A DNA stretch of 64,000 bases from Flavobacteriales bacterium UBA6772. GTDB lineage: Bacteria; Bacteroidota; Bacteroidia; Flavobacteriales; Flavobacteriaceae. Location of the stretch: contig CAJIYW010000001.1 in assembly GCA_905181765.1 (NCBI GenBank), forward strand, positions 186,001 to 250,000, written 5' to 3'. Shown here piece by piece: positions 36,534 to 46,309 of this stretch. Every line of letters starts with the position of its first letter. The first letter of the stretch is position 1. Made by a program: the position numbers and the translations under genes. The notes under the pieces are model-generated. The model ran no database searches, was not told the origin of the DNA, and was given only the letters and a program-made list of their open reading frames with translations.

Positions 36534-39500
36534 ATGAAATTAAAATTACTTATTTTGTGTTCTTTAATTTTAATTATCTATACAAGTGTATTTGCACAGA
36601 CTACTACTTCAAAAATTACTGGAACCATAACAGAAAAAACTGGAGAAGCTTTGTTTGGAGCAAATATTATAGCGCTGCATACTCCTACAGGTACTATATC
36701 AGGTACTACAGCGCAAGATAATGGACGGTATACATTATCTAATTTAAGAATTGGAGGCCCATATACTATTACAATTAGTTATGTTGGCTTTGAAACTCAA
36801 AAAATATCTAAGGTATTTTTGACTTTAGGAAAAACTACAAATATCGATGCTGTATTATCAGATGATACGAAACATGTTAGATGAAATCGTTATTAGTTCG
36901 GGTAAAAATACTGTTTTTAATAATGGAAGAACTGGAGCACAAACAAGTATTCGTTCTAAGGATTTGAGAACATTACCTACAATTTCTCGATCGGCATCAG
37001 ATTTTACTCGTTTAGATCCTGCCGCTTCTGGAGGTTCTTTTGGAGGTAGAAATGATCAGTATAATAATTTTACCTTAGATGGTTCTATTTTTAATAATCC
37101 ATTTGGGTTAGACGCTGCAACTCCGGGAGGACAGACAGGATCTCAACCGGTATCTTTAGATGCAATTGAACAAATTTCTGTTTCTACGGCGCCATATGAC
37201 GTAACTTTATCAGGGTTTACAGGAGCTTCTGTAAATGCAGTAACAAAGAGTGGTACAAATGCAGTTTCAGGAACTGTTTATGGCTTTTTCAGGAATCAGG
37301 ATTTTACTGGAGGCAAAATTAAAGGAGAAAATATTTTTGTTCCACAATTAAGACAATCTCAATCAGGGGTTAGTGTTGGAGCACCAATTATAAAAGATAA
37401 ACTTTTTATCTTTGTAAATTTTGAAGAAGTTAAAAGAACGGACTTAGGACAATCTTGGCTTCCAAATACTGGCTCGAATAGCATTAATGAATCTAGAGTT
37501 TTAAAAGCAGATTTAGCTGAGGTGCAAAGTGCATTAGCAGGTATAGGATATAACACAGGAGCTTATGAAGGGTTTACACATGATTCCAACAGTTCAAAAG
37601 GATTATTTAAATTAGACTGGAACATTAATAAAGACAATCGTGTATCATTCGTTTATAACTTTTTAAATGCTTCTAGAGATTTGCCTGCACATCCAACGGC
37701 ATTAGGTTTTAGAGGTCCTAGTTCTCAAATGTTACAATTCGAAAACACCGGGTATCAAATTAATAATAATTTAAAGTCTTTCTTAGTAGAATTAAATTCT
37801 ACTCTCGATGAAAATATAACCAATAAATTACAAGTTGGGTACACACATTTTGATGATTTTAGAAGCCCTAAATCAGCACCGATGCCAGCGTTTAGAATTC
37901 AGGACGGGAATGGAGGGAACTATATCATCGCAGGACATGAACCTTTTTCAATCCATAATAAATTAGATCAAAAAGTTTTTCAGATAACAAATAATCTAAA
38001 TATTGCTAAAGGTGATCATAATTATACTGTTGGTTTTTCTTTTGAAAAATTTGAATTTGATAATTCATTTAATTTAGGCGTATATGGTTTAGGTGATAGT
38101 CGAGGTTATGTAGGAGCTTTTGGTGGTGATTTTGCTAATATGGATGGTTTTAGAGCAGGAATATCTAGCGGTTTATTAGCAGATGCTTTTGCTGCGGCTC
38201 AAAACACTTTTAATAGTAATAATGCTAATGATTCATGGGCATTAGCAGAAACAAACGTAGGTCAATTAGCATTTTATGTGCAAGATGATTGGAATATTAA
38301 TGACAATTTTAAATTTTCTTATGGAATCCGTTTTGATAAACCATTGTTTTTCGACTCTGCTCAAAAGGCACAAGACGTTATTGACGGAACACCAGATTAC
38401 TTTCCTGAAATTCCTTATATAAATCCTAATTCAGGACAAGTTCAGCAATTGAGTAATACTCAAATGCCATCTAACGATTGGTTGGTTTCTCCTCGTTTAG
38501 GATTTAATTATGATGTGAAAGGAGATAGTTCTTTACAACTTAGAGGTGGTACTGGGCTATTTACAGGACGTTTTCCTTTTGTTTGGTTAGGTAACCAAAT
38601 TGGAAATCCAAATTTTTGGTTTCAACAAAATGTAGATCCTGATTACAAATTCCCACAAGTTTGGAGAACTAGTTTTGGGGCAGATGTAAAATTAAAGGAT
38701 GGTACTATTTTAACAACAGATATTGCTTATACTAAAGATATTAATGGTGCTCACGTTCAAAATTGGGGGTTAACACCACCTACTGGAACTTTACAAGGTG
38801 TAGATTCAAGACCGGTATATACAGCTAATGACCTGTAGTTGGTGCTTACGGAAGTCAAGCCAATGCATACGTATTTACAAATTCAGATAAAGGAAGAACG
38901 TTCAATGCATCCTTAAAAGCACAAAAAACATTTGACAATGGTTTGTACTTGATGGCTGCTTATAATTTTTTAGATTCAAAGGATGTAAATTCTATTGAAG
39001 CAGAAATTACAGGAGACGCTTTTGATTTTAATCCTACTTTGTCGAATGCGAATAGTGCAACTTTAGCAAATTCTAAATATGGAGATAGACATCGTTTCAT
39101 AGCAGTTGCAGCCAAATCTTGGAATTATGGGGCAAACAAAGAATGGACGACTACACTTTCTTCTTTCTATGAATTAGCAAAAGGAGGTCGTTTCAATTAT
39201 ACGTATGCAGGAGATATCAATAACGATGGATCTAATTTAAATGATTTAATATATATTCCTACTACTTCAGAAATAGGTCAAATGGACTTCAGCACCGCAA
39301 CAGATGCAGGTAATTTAGAGAATTTTATTAATCAAGATGACTATTTGAAGGGTAGAAGAGGGCAATATGCAGAGCGTTATGGAGCTCTTACACCTTGGAG
39401 AGGTAAAATGGATGTTAAGTTTATTCAAAATTTAAAAATAAAGGATAATAATTCGCTAGAGTTTAGTATTGATATTTTAAATTTTGGTAACTTATTAAAT

Positions 39501-39674
39501 TCTGATTGGGGTTTAGTACAGCAGCCAAATGCTGTTCAACCTATAGGTGTTTCAATAGATGCAGGTGGAAGCCCAACGTATAGCTTTAACTCGAATTTAA
39601 AAGAAACATTTGTATATAATTCTACCTTGATTTCGAGATGGCAAATGCAATTTGGATTGAGATATTCATTTTAA
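36534..39674 (+). pseudogene. Oar-like TonB-dependent receptor with regulatory-like N-terminal domain, two frameshifts
   Basis: Outer-membrane barrel of the Oar group. A signal peptide (LILCSLILIIYTSVFAQ) and carboxypeptidase-like beta-sandwich (GTITEKTGEALFGANIIAL) come first. The frame then breaks near 36871, continuing with MLDEIVISSGKNTVFNN into the plug (NNFTLDGSIFNN, about residue 190) and barrel, and breaks again near 38833, continuing with VVGAYGSQANAYVFTNSDKG and ending in WQMQFGLRYSF at 39674. The first break is one extra A and the second one missing C. Corrected, it is about 1045 residues, and the terminal Phe is intact. Single gene with its own terminator. The cargo is unknown. 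Confidence 0.88.
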
Positions 39675-39699
39675 TTAACAATAAAAATTTAGATATTTG

Positions 39700-39728
39700 A
39701 ACCGCCCATAATAGGGCGGTTTTTTTTA
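39700..39728 (+). terminator. Terminator after the Oar-like receptor
   Basis: AACCGCCC / GGGCGGTT with loop ATAATA and eight T after it; a GC-rich stem in a very AT-rich context. Confidence 0.85.
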
Positions 39729-39737
39729 CTATAAATC

Positions 39738-40205
39738 ATGAAATACAGACAATTAACTAAAGAACAATTCGAGGGCTTACATGAAGAATTTGCGCACTTT
39801 TTAGCTACCCAAAGTATAGATGCTAAAGAATGGACTCAAATTAAAAAGGAAAAGCCTACTGTTGCAGAAGATGAAATGAATGTTTTTTCTGATGTTGTTT
39901 GGGATGATGTGCTTACAAAAACCGCTTATATAGAACATTTTTCTGAAACATCGGTAAACTTATTTAAGTGCGAAGATGACGAAATTCATAGAATTGCTAT
40001 AAAAATTACTTGGGATATTAACTTATTAGAACAAAAAGGGTTTGAATGGTTGATGCAAAACCCTATGGATAATTCTGTTGAGATTTTTAAAGGTACTAAA
40101 CCCTATAATTCAGAAAGAAATTTAGAAGTTTTTGATCTGATAGAAAAAGGGAGTAGTATTTCTAAAGGAGAAATTTTCGAGTATTTTAATACGTTAGTTT
40201 CTTAA
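39738..40205 (+). CDS. Hypothetical protein, DUF6495-like
   Basis: A 155-residue acidic cytosolic protein with no signal peptide or membrane segment. Motifs include KYRQLTKEQFEGLHEEFAHF at the N-terminus, EWTQIKKEKP, and a C-terminal KGEIFEYFNTLV. I recall this pattern as the DUF6495 family, conserved in flavobacteria and of unknown role, from memory rather than a search. It sits alone between the Oar-like receptor and TrmH. Nothing in it suggests a catalytic function. Confidence 0.75.
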   Translation: MKYRQLTKEQFEGLHEEFAHFLATQSIDAKEWTQIKKEKPTVAEDEMNVFSDVVWDDVLTKTAYIEHFSETSVNLFKCEDDEIHRIAIKITWDINLLEQKGFEWLMQNPMDNSVEIFKGTKPYNSERNLEVFDLIEKGSSISKGEIFEYFNTLVS

Positions 40206-40352
40206 TTTTTAATATTTCTTTTTTTACCACTCATCTTCACTTATTTGCGTCTTGTCTGCACTTAGATTGTTTTAATCAACTTTAGAAATTAAATTATCTT
40301 TAATACTTTATTATTGTTGTTAGGAAAAAATAATAATTTTAAGTTTGTAATT

Positions 40353-41024
40353 ATGATTGACGAAAAACTATTAAATTATTTCGAAAGCTTTTTAACAGAT
40401 AGTAGAAAGCAGCTTTTTAAAAGTGTATTAGAAAAACGGACCCGACATTTTACAGTTGTTTTAGAAGATATTTTTCAATCTCATAACGCCAGTGCAGTTG
40501 TTAGAACTTGTGATATTTTCGGAGTACAAGATGTGCATGTTATTGAAAATAAATACAATAATAAAGTTTCTAGGCACGTAGCTAAGGGCTCTCAAAAATG
40601 GCTAAATCAATATAGATACAGAAACGATGGTGATAATACTAAAACTTGCTTAGATGGTCTTAAAAAGGCAGGATACCAAATAGTAGCAACAACCCCACAT
40701 AATGATTCTTGTTTGTTACAAGATTTTGATGTATCAAAAAAGACTGCATTTGTATTTGGTGAAGAGGCTGAGGGAGTTTCAGATTATGTAATTGAGAATT
40801 CAGATGGATTTTTAAAAATTCCAATGGTCGGTTTTACCGAAAGTTTAAATATATCGGTTGCTGCAGCAATTATATTACAAGATGTTACTACAAAACTTCG
40901 AAACTCTGACATTAATTGGGAATTATCAAAGGAAGAAAAAGAAGTTTTATATTTTGATTGGGTTAAAAAAACAATTAAGAATGTAGATAAAATAGAAGCG
41001 CACTACCAACAAAATTTAAAATAA
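40353..41024 (+). CDS. TrmH-family tRNA/rRNA 2'-O-methyltransferase
   Basis: SPOUT methyltransferase that 2'-O-methylates a ribose, probably Gm18 of tRNA (TrmH group). Motif 1 NASAVVRTCDIFGVQDVHVI, motif 2 FGEEAEGVS and motif 3 IPMVGFTESLNISVAAAI are complete and include the AdoMet knot. The ATG at 40353 is used, as the upstream TTG at 40314 adds 13 unrelated residues. 223 residues, right for TrmH. Confidence 0.88.
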   Translation: MIDEKLLNYFESFLTDSRKQLFKSVLEKRTRHFTVVLEDIFQSHNASAVVRTCDIFGVQDVHVIENKYNNKVSRHVAKGSQKWLNQYRYRNDGDNTKTCLDGLKKAGYQIVATTPHNDSCLLQDFDVSKKTAFVFGEEAEGVSDYVIENSDGFLKIPMVGFTESLNISVAAAIILQDVTTKLRNSDINWELSKEEKEVLYFDWVKKTIKNVDKIEAHYQQNLK

Positions 41025-41062
41025 AATTACTTAATTCAATATGTCAAACAGAAAATTATAAT

Positions 41063-41431
41063 TTATTCAACAATAATTTTTTCAATGGTAGCTGAAGAAT
41101 CGCAACGCTTAATTAATAAACTTATATTGTCTAACTCGTTGTTTCCAGTAACATAATATTCTGCGCAAGGAGTTTGTCTTGGCTTTCCTTTTCCAAAATC
41201 TACATCACCATTTTTCAATATTGTAGATATTTTCAAAGTATCAATATCAAATTTTTGCATTGTAACTCTTGCATTATCAGAAAATAAACGCTTTTTAATT
41301 CTAATAGTTTTTAATGTTCTAGAATCCATGCCATAGTCAAACGTAGCGTTTTTCTTTTGCCAGAAAAAATAAACAGCAATAGAACCTAAGGATAAACCTA
41401 CTAAATAATAAAAAATTCTCTTTACTAACAT
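41063..41431 (-). CDS. Conserved hypothetical protein with N-terminal membrane anchor
   Basis: A 122-residue protein with one N-terminal hydrophobic segment (IFYYLVGLSLGSIAVYFFW, residues 5-23) and a short exported or periplasmic domain with motifs FDYGMDSRTLKTIRIKKR and CAEYYVTG. I recall similar small proteins labelled DUF4258 near alanine dehydrogenase in other flavobacteria, but cannot confirm. It faces TrmH tail to tail and has ald upstream on the same strand with about 135 bases between. Function unknown. Confidence 0.7.
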   Translation of the reverse strand: MLVKRIFYYLVGLSLGSIAVYFFWQKKNATFDYGMDSRTLKTIRIKKRLFSDNARVTMQKFDIDTLKISTILKNGDVDFGKGKPRQTPCAEYYVTGNNELDNISLLIKRCDSSATIEKIIVE

Positions 41432-41567
41432 ACTAAAATTTTGAGGTACAAATTTATGTAAAATGAATAACTATAAGAATGTAAAACAAAGTTATTTTAC
41501 AACGATTGATTAAGAAAAAAAGATATTAAATATGAATTTATTTTTTCTGTAATTTTAGGTTTGAATA

Positions 41568-42764
41568 TTAAAGTATCAATAAATTAATATCTCTAAAAGG
41601 AAGGTTAAACCAATCTGCAACTGTTTTATTAGTTAAAATTCCGTGATAAAAATACATTCCGTTTCGTAAACTTTTGTCAAATCTGGCAGTATTTTCAAAA
41701 CCACCTTCTTCTGCAATATTCAGTAAATAAGGAGTAAATATATTACTAATAGAAACCGAGGCAGTTCTTGCATAACGGGCAGGAATATTAGGCACACAGT
41801 AATGAATTACACCGTGCTTTACAAAAGTAGGCTTGCTATGTGTAGTTACGTTGGAGGTTTCAAAACAGCCACCTCTATCAATGCTTACATCTACAATAAT
41901 TGCACCTTCTTTCATCTTCTCAACCATTTCTTCTGTTGCACAAATAGGAGATCTGTTTTTACCGCGAATGGCCCCTATTGCAACATCACACCGCATTAGT
42001 GCTTTTAAAATAGATTTAGGTTGCAACGTAGAGGTGTAAATTGGTGCATGCAAACAATCTTGTAATTTTCTTAATTTGCTAATAGAATTATCAAAAACTT
42101 TCACCCTTGCACCCAAACCAATTGCAGTTTTAGCTGCATATTCACCAACGGTACCTGCACCAAATATTACAACACTTGTTGGAGGAACTCCTCCAATATT
42201 TCCAAGTAATAAACCATTTCCTTTATTAACGCCACTCATTAATTCACCAGCAATTAATATAGATGCAGTTCCTGCAATTTCACTTAAAGATTTTACAATT
42301 GGATAGGTTTCATGTTCATCTTTTATATAATCGAATGCAATGGCAGTAATTTTCTTTTTTGCTAGGCATTCAAAATATATTTTAGATTGTGTTTTTAATT
42401 GTAACGAAGAAATAAGAATTGTTTTGGGATTAATATATTCAATTTCATTTTCTGTTGGAGGAGCAACTTTTAAAACAATATTACATTTAAAAGCTTCTTC
42501 TATATTGTAAGAAATTTTTGCACCTGCATCAGAATATTCCTTGTCTGTAAAATTAGCACCATCTCCAGCACCTGTTTCAATAACAATTCTATGCCCATTA
42601 GCAGATAAAGCACCAACAGCATCCGGAGATAAACAAACACGTTTTTCACCTAAATGAGTTTCTTTGGGCAGACCGATAAAGAGTTCTCCTTTTCTCTTTT
42701 GTATTTCTAACATTTCTTCTTGGGGTAGTAATTCTTCTTTACTAAATGGAGAAAATGAACTCAT
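41568..42764 (-). CDS. ald: Alanine dehydrogenase
   Basis: NAD-dependent reversible deamination of L-alanine to pyruvate, possibly used for nitrogen or carbon supply. The N-terminal IGLPKETHLGEKRVCLSP is the substrate-binding region, and VVIFGAGTVGEYAAKTAIGLGA is the NAD-binding Rossmann motif near residue 195. The Bacteroidota group has a longer N-terminus, as here. 398 residues. It stands between tsaE (8 bases upstream on the same strand) and the hypothetical membrane protein; tsaE and ald are probably one transcript. Confidence 0.92.
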   Translation of the reverse strand: MSSFSPFSKEELLPQEEMLEIQKRKGELFIGLPKETHLGEKRVCLSPDAVGALSANGHRIVIETGAGDGANFTDKEYSDAGAKISYNIEEAFKCNIVLKVAPPTENEIEYINPKTILISSLQLKTQSKIYFECLAKKKITAIAFDYIKDEHETYPIVKSLSEIAGTASILIAGELMSGVNKGNGLLLGNIGGVPPTSVVIFGAGTVGEYAAKTAIGLGARVKVFDNSISKLRKLQDCLHAPIYTSTLQPKSILKALMRCDVAIGAIRGKNRSPICATEEMVEKMKEGAIIVDVSIDRGGCFETSNVTTHSKPTFVKHGVIHYCVPNIPARYARTASVSISNIFTPYLLNIAEEGGFENTARFDKSLRNGMYFYHGILTNKTVADWFNLPFRDINLLIL

Positions 42765-42772
42765 AAATTTAA

Positions 42773-43180
42773 TTATTTTAATTGTACGTTGCGTTTTCCA
42801 TTATCTAAAATAGATAAATGAATTTGAACAGATTCTAAAGGTAGTAAATTTTCCACATTTTGTGGCCATTCTATTAAACACCAACTATTATCATATAAAT
42901 ACTCTTCAATTCCCATGTCAAGTGCTTCTTCTTCTTTTGTAATTCTATAAAAATCAAAATGAAAAATAGAAGTTTCTTTTAATGTTTTATATTCATTTAC
43001 TAAAGAAAAAGTAGGAGAGGAGACGGTATCAATAACCTCTAGTTGTTTGCAAATTTCTTTGATAAGTGTTGTTTTACCAACACCCATTTCCCCATAAAAT
43101 AATACTGTTTTATTTTTTGCTGAGGTAATTATTTCGGAAGCTATTTCAGATAAACTTTCTAAAGAATAGTTTTTATTCAT
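42773..43180 (-). CDS. tsaE: tRNA threonylcarbamoyladenosine biosynthesis ATPase TsaE
   Basis: P-loop ATPase acting with TsaB and TsaD to modify A37 of ANN-decoding tRNAs. Walker A FYGEMGVGKTTLIKEI near residue 29, SSPTFSLVNEY and HFDFYRI follow as in the family. 135 residues. It lies between porX and ald on the same strand. Confidence 0.94.
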   Translation of the reverse strand: MNKNYSLESLSEIASEIITSAKNKTVLFYGEMGVGKTTLIKEICKQLEVIDTVSSPTFSLVNEYKTLKETSIFHFDFYRITKEEEALDMGIEEYLYDNSWCLIEWPQNVENLLPLESVQIHLSILDNGKRNVQLK

Positions 43181-43196
43181 TTGGCTAAAATAAGAA

Positions 43197-43225
43197 ACCT
43201 CACAAATTTATAACACTTGTGAGGT
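43197..43225 (-). terminator. Putative hairpin terminator after porX
   Basis: ACCTCACAA / TTGTGAGGT inverted repeat. On the minus strand it follows porX, but the downstream run of T is weak, so efficiency is uncertain. Confidence 0.45.
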
Positions 43226-43314
43226 CTAATTTTTAAATTATTATTTTAATAGTGCTTAGGTGTTTTACATGTAAGTATTGTTTTTGTTTATTAAATCACT
43301 AAAATTATAAAGAG

Positions 43315-44859
43315 TTACTTCGGACTATAAACGGCGCAAGGAATAATCATTTCCTCTAAGGATACACCACCATGTTGATACGTGTTTTTAAAATATTTCA
43401 CAAAATGATTGAAATTATTAGGGTACGCAAAAAACAAATCTTCCTTTGCAAAAATAAATGGACTATTCATAGCGATAGTTGGTAAGAAAATGTCTTTCGG
43501 GTTTCTTACAGCATATACATCTTTCTCTTCATAGGATAAACTTCTACCGGTTTTGTAACGCAGATTAGAACTAATATTTTTATCTCCAATTACTTTTGTT
43601 GGATTTTTACAATTAATAGTTCCGTGATCTGTAGTGATAATTAATTTCTGACCTAAACTTTGTGCTTTTTGTATAATTTCAAACAAGGCAGAATTCTTAA
43701 ACCAACTTAATGTTAAAGATCGATATGCTTTATCGTCCCCAGCTAATTCTTTAATTACTTCCATTTCTGTTTTCGAGTGAGATAGCATGTCTACAAAATT
43801 ATAAACTACAGCAGTTAAGTCATTTTGTTTTGTTCCATTATAATTATCAGCAAGTTCTTTTCCGCTTTTTAGTGTGGTAATTTTATAGTATTCGTGTTTC
43901 AGATCTAAATTTAAACGCTTTATCTGTGCCGATAAAAAATCACTTTCAAATAAGTTCATACCGCCCTCATCAGTATCATTTTTCCATAACTTCGGGTGTC
44001 TTTTTTCCATCTCAGAAGGCATTAGTCCTGAGAAAATAGCATTTCTCGCATATTGAGTAGCTGTTGGTAAAATTGAAAAATATGCGTTTTCTTCTTCTTT
44101 TTTGTAGTGGTTGTTAATTAATGGCTCTAAGATTCTATATTGATCATATCGTAAATTATCTATTACTACAAATAAAACACTTTGACCTTTTTTTAATTCT
44201 GGTACTACAAAATCTTTAAATAAAGTATGCGAAAATGTTGGCTTGTCATATGCAGTTAAGTAATCTTCATAATTTTTTTTTATAAATTTAAAAAACTGTG
44301 TATTTGCCTCTTGTTTTTGACTTTCTAAAATACCTAACATTCCAGGGTCACTAATATTTTCTAATTCTAACTCCCAATGCACTAATTTTTTATACAATTC
44401 AATCCATTCCTCATAGGAATTTACCATCGCTAAATCCATAGAAATTTTTCTGAATTCTTGTTGATAATTAGAGGTGGTTTTTTCAGTAACTAACCTAGAG
44501 TGATCTAAATTCTTCTTTAAGCTTAATAAAATTTGACTAGGATTTACAGGTTTTATTAGGTAATCAGCTATTTTAGATCCAATAGCCTCTTCCATAATAT
44601 ATTCCTCCTCACTTTTAGTAATCATTACTACAGGTAAATTGGCTTGTTTTTGTTTAATTTCTGAAAGTGTTTCCAAACCATTTAAGCCTGGCATGTTTTC
44701 ATCTAAAAAAACAATATCAAAATTTGTTTCGTCTACTAAATTAATTGCATCTGCTCCGTTTGTGCAGGTTGTAACTTTATAATTTTTGCGTTCTAAAAAT
44801 ATAATATGCGGTCTTAATAATTCAATTTCATCATCCACCCATAAAATTTGTATGCTCAT
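43315..44859 (-). CDS. porX: PorX: response regulator fused to PglZ/alkaline-phosphatase-like domain
   Basis: T9SS regulator. Residues 1-120 form a receiver domain with Asp9/Asp10, phosphoacceptor Asp53 in FLDENMPG and Lys103 in LIKPVN. The rest (about 200-514) is a PglZ-type alkaline-phosphatase-superfamily domain with VIDNLRYDQYRI and IITTDHGTINC holding metal-binding Asp/His. In Porphyromonas PorX answers the histidine kinase PorY and controls type IX secretion, and its PglZ domain cleaves oligonucleotides; whether that holds here is unknown. No kinase gene lies beside it. 514 residues, full length. The PorV/PorQ-like gene at 21-22 kb may belong to the same system. Confidence 0.92.
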   Translation of the reverse strand: MSIQILWVDDEIELLRPHIIFLERKNYKVTTCTNGADAINLVDETNFDIVFLDENMPGLNGLETLSEIKQKQANLPVVMITKSEEEYIMEEAIGSKIADYLIKPVNPSQILLSLKKNLDHSRLVTEKTTSNYQQEFRKISMDLAMVNSYEEWIELYKKLVHWELELENISDPGMLGILESQKQEANTQFFKFIKKNYEDYLTAYDKPTFSHTLFKDFVVPELKKGQSVLFVVIDNLRYDQYRILEPLINNHYKKEEENAYFSILPTATQYARNAIFSGLMPSEMEKRHPKLWKNDTDEGGMNLFESDFLSAQIKRLNLDLKHEYYKITTLKSGKELADNYNGTKQNDLTAVVYNFVDMLSHSKTEMEVIKELAGDDKAYRSLTLSWFKNSALFEIIQKAQSLGQKLIITTDHGTINCKNPTKVIGDKNISSNLRYKTGRSLSYEEKDVYAVRNPKDIFLPTIAMNSPFIFAKEDLFFAYPNNFNHFVKYFKNTYQHGGVSLEEMIIPCAVYSPK

Positions 44860-45021
44860 CTATTTTTTATTTATTCAACGCTAAAATTAATGTATTGTTG
44901 CTTTTAATGACGCAAGAATATGATAAAATATTGCCAAATTTATTTTTTTGTTGTTATTTAAAATTATCATTTATAAATATATGAAATTGTTTCTAGAAAT
45001 ATCGTATTTTGCAATTATAGA

Positions 45022-46263
45022 TTGAAAATCAGAATACCTTTGAAAGAAAAAAAACCGAACAAACTTAAAATCTTAAATGATCCTATCTACGGTTTTATAC
45101 AAATACCAAATTCTTTAATTTTTGATATCATAGAACATCCCTATTTTCAGCGTTTAAGAAGGATTACTCAAATGGGGTTTTCTAATTTAGTGTATCCAGG
45201 TGCAAATCACACTCGTTTTCATCATGCCATAGGTTGTATGCATTTAATGCAAAAAGCCATAAATGTTTTGCGTTTTAAGCAAGTTGAAATTTCTGATGAA
45301 GAGAAAAATGCATTGTGTTTGGCTATTTTATTACATGATATTGGTCATGGAGCATTCTCACATGCTTTAGAAAATAGCATTGTTAGCGGTATTAGTCATG
45401 AGGAGGTTTCTTTAAAATTCATGAAGAAGTTAAATGAAGAATTTGAAGGTAGATTAGATTTAGCAATAGAAATTTTTGAAGGTAAAAATCCGCGCAAATT
45501 TTTATATCAACTTATATCTAGCCAATTAGATATAGATAGATTAGATTATTTAAAAAGAGATAGTTTTTATACAGGTGTAACAGAAGGAAATATTTCATCA
45601 GATAGATTAATTGCAATGATGAATGTAAAAGATGATCAATTAGTTATTGAACAAAAGGGAATCTATTCTGTAGAAAAATTTATAATTGCACGAAGATTAA
45701 TGTATTGGCAAGTCTATTTGCATAAAACAGGTTTGGTTGCAGAAAATATTTTAGTAAATGTTTTAAAAAGAGCTAAAGAGCTTGCAGAAAAAGGAACAAA
45801 TTTATTTTGTAGCTCAGCATTAAAGTACTTTTTATACAATCAAATTTCTAAAAATAATTTTACAGAGGAAACATTAGAAATGTTTTCTAAACTAGATGAT
45901 TATGATATTTTGTCTGCTGTTAAAGAATGGGTGCATCATGAAGACTGTGTTTTATCATTACTAGCTTCAATGATTGTAGATAGAAAATTATTAAAAATAG
46001 AAATTCAACAAGATACTTTTTCAGAAAATTATTTCAGAAAAAAAAGAGAAAAAGCAATGAAACAGTTACACCTTTCCAATAAAGAGGTTGATTATTTTGT
46101 ATTTCAACAGAAGATAAGTAATCAAGCTTATAATTTAAAAGCACCCGTTTATATCTTAACTAAAAAAGGAAATTTAGAAGATATAAGTAAAGCATCTGAC
46201 CAATTAAACTTGCAGGCACTTACAATACCTGTTGTAAAACATTTTATTTGTTACCCTAAGTAA
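45022..46263 (+). CDS. HD domain-containing phosphohydrolase
   Basis: Metal-dependent HD-superfamily hydrolase of the SAMHD1/YwfO-like group, a possible dNTP or nucleotide phosphohydrolase. Metal ligands are seen in TRFHHAIGCMHLM and LLHDIGHGAFSHALE, and the third ligand in SQLDIDRLDYLKRDS. 413 residues. A TTG is used as start at 45022 because no ATG lies near, and residues after it (KLKILNDPIYGFIQIP) are conserved. It is upstream of lpxD with 40 bases between. Substrate unknown. Confidence 0.85.
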   Translation: MKIRIPLKEKKPNKLKILNDPIYGFIQIPNSLIFDIIEHPYFQRLRRITQMGFSNLVYPGANHTRFHHAIGCMHLMQKAINVLRFKQVEISDEEKNALCLAILLHDIGHGAFSHALENSIVSGISHEEVSLKFMKKLNEEFEGRLDLAIEIFEGKNPRKFLYQLISSQLDIDRLDYLKRDSFYTGVTEGNISSDRLIAMMNVKDDQLVIEQKGIYSVEKFIIARRLMYWQVYLHKTGLVAENILVNVLKRAKELAEKGTNLFCSSALKYFLYNQISKNNFTEETLEMFSKLDDYDILSAVKEWVHHEDCVLSLLASMIVDRKLLKIEIQQDTFSENYFRKKREKAMKQLHLSNKEVDYFVFQQKISNQAYNLKAPVYILTKKGNLEDISKASDQLNLQALTIPVVKHFICYPK

Positions 46264-46271
46264 TCCTGAGA

Positions 46272-46303
46272 TTAGACTAAACGGTATTATTTTTATATTT
46301 TTG
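46272..46303 (+). promoter_or_regulatory. Candidate promoter of lpxD, very near the start codon
   Basis: TATTTTTG at 46296-46303 fits TAnnTTTG and TTAG at 46272-46275 lies 20 bases before it. The lpxD ATG is only 7 bases downstream, which would give an almost leaderless message. Confidence 0.4.
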
Positions 46304-46309
46304 CCATTG

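Noticed and set aside
36534..39674. Programmed ribosomal frameshifting as a cause of the split receptor and other split genes
   Set aside because: No slippery heptamer with a downstream structure recurs at the junctions, the shifts are in many unrelated genes, and single extra bases explain nearly all of them.
43315..44859. PglZ domain as a sign of a BREX defence system
   Set aside because: No BrxC, BrxL, PglX or similar genes are nearby, and the N-terminal receiver identifies PorX.
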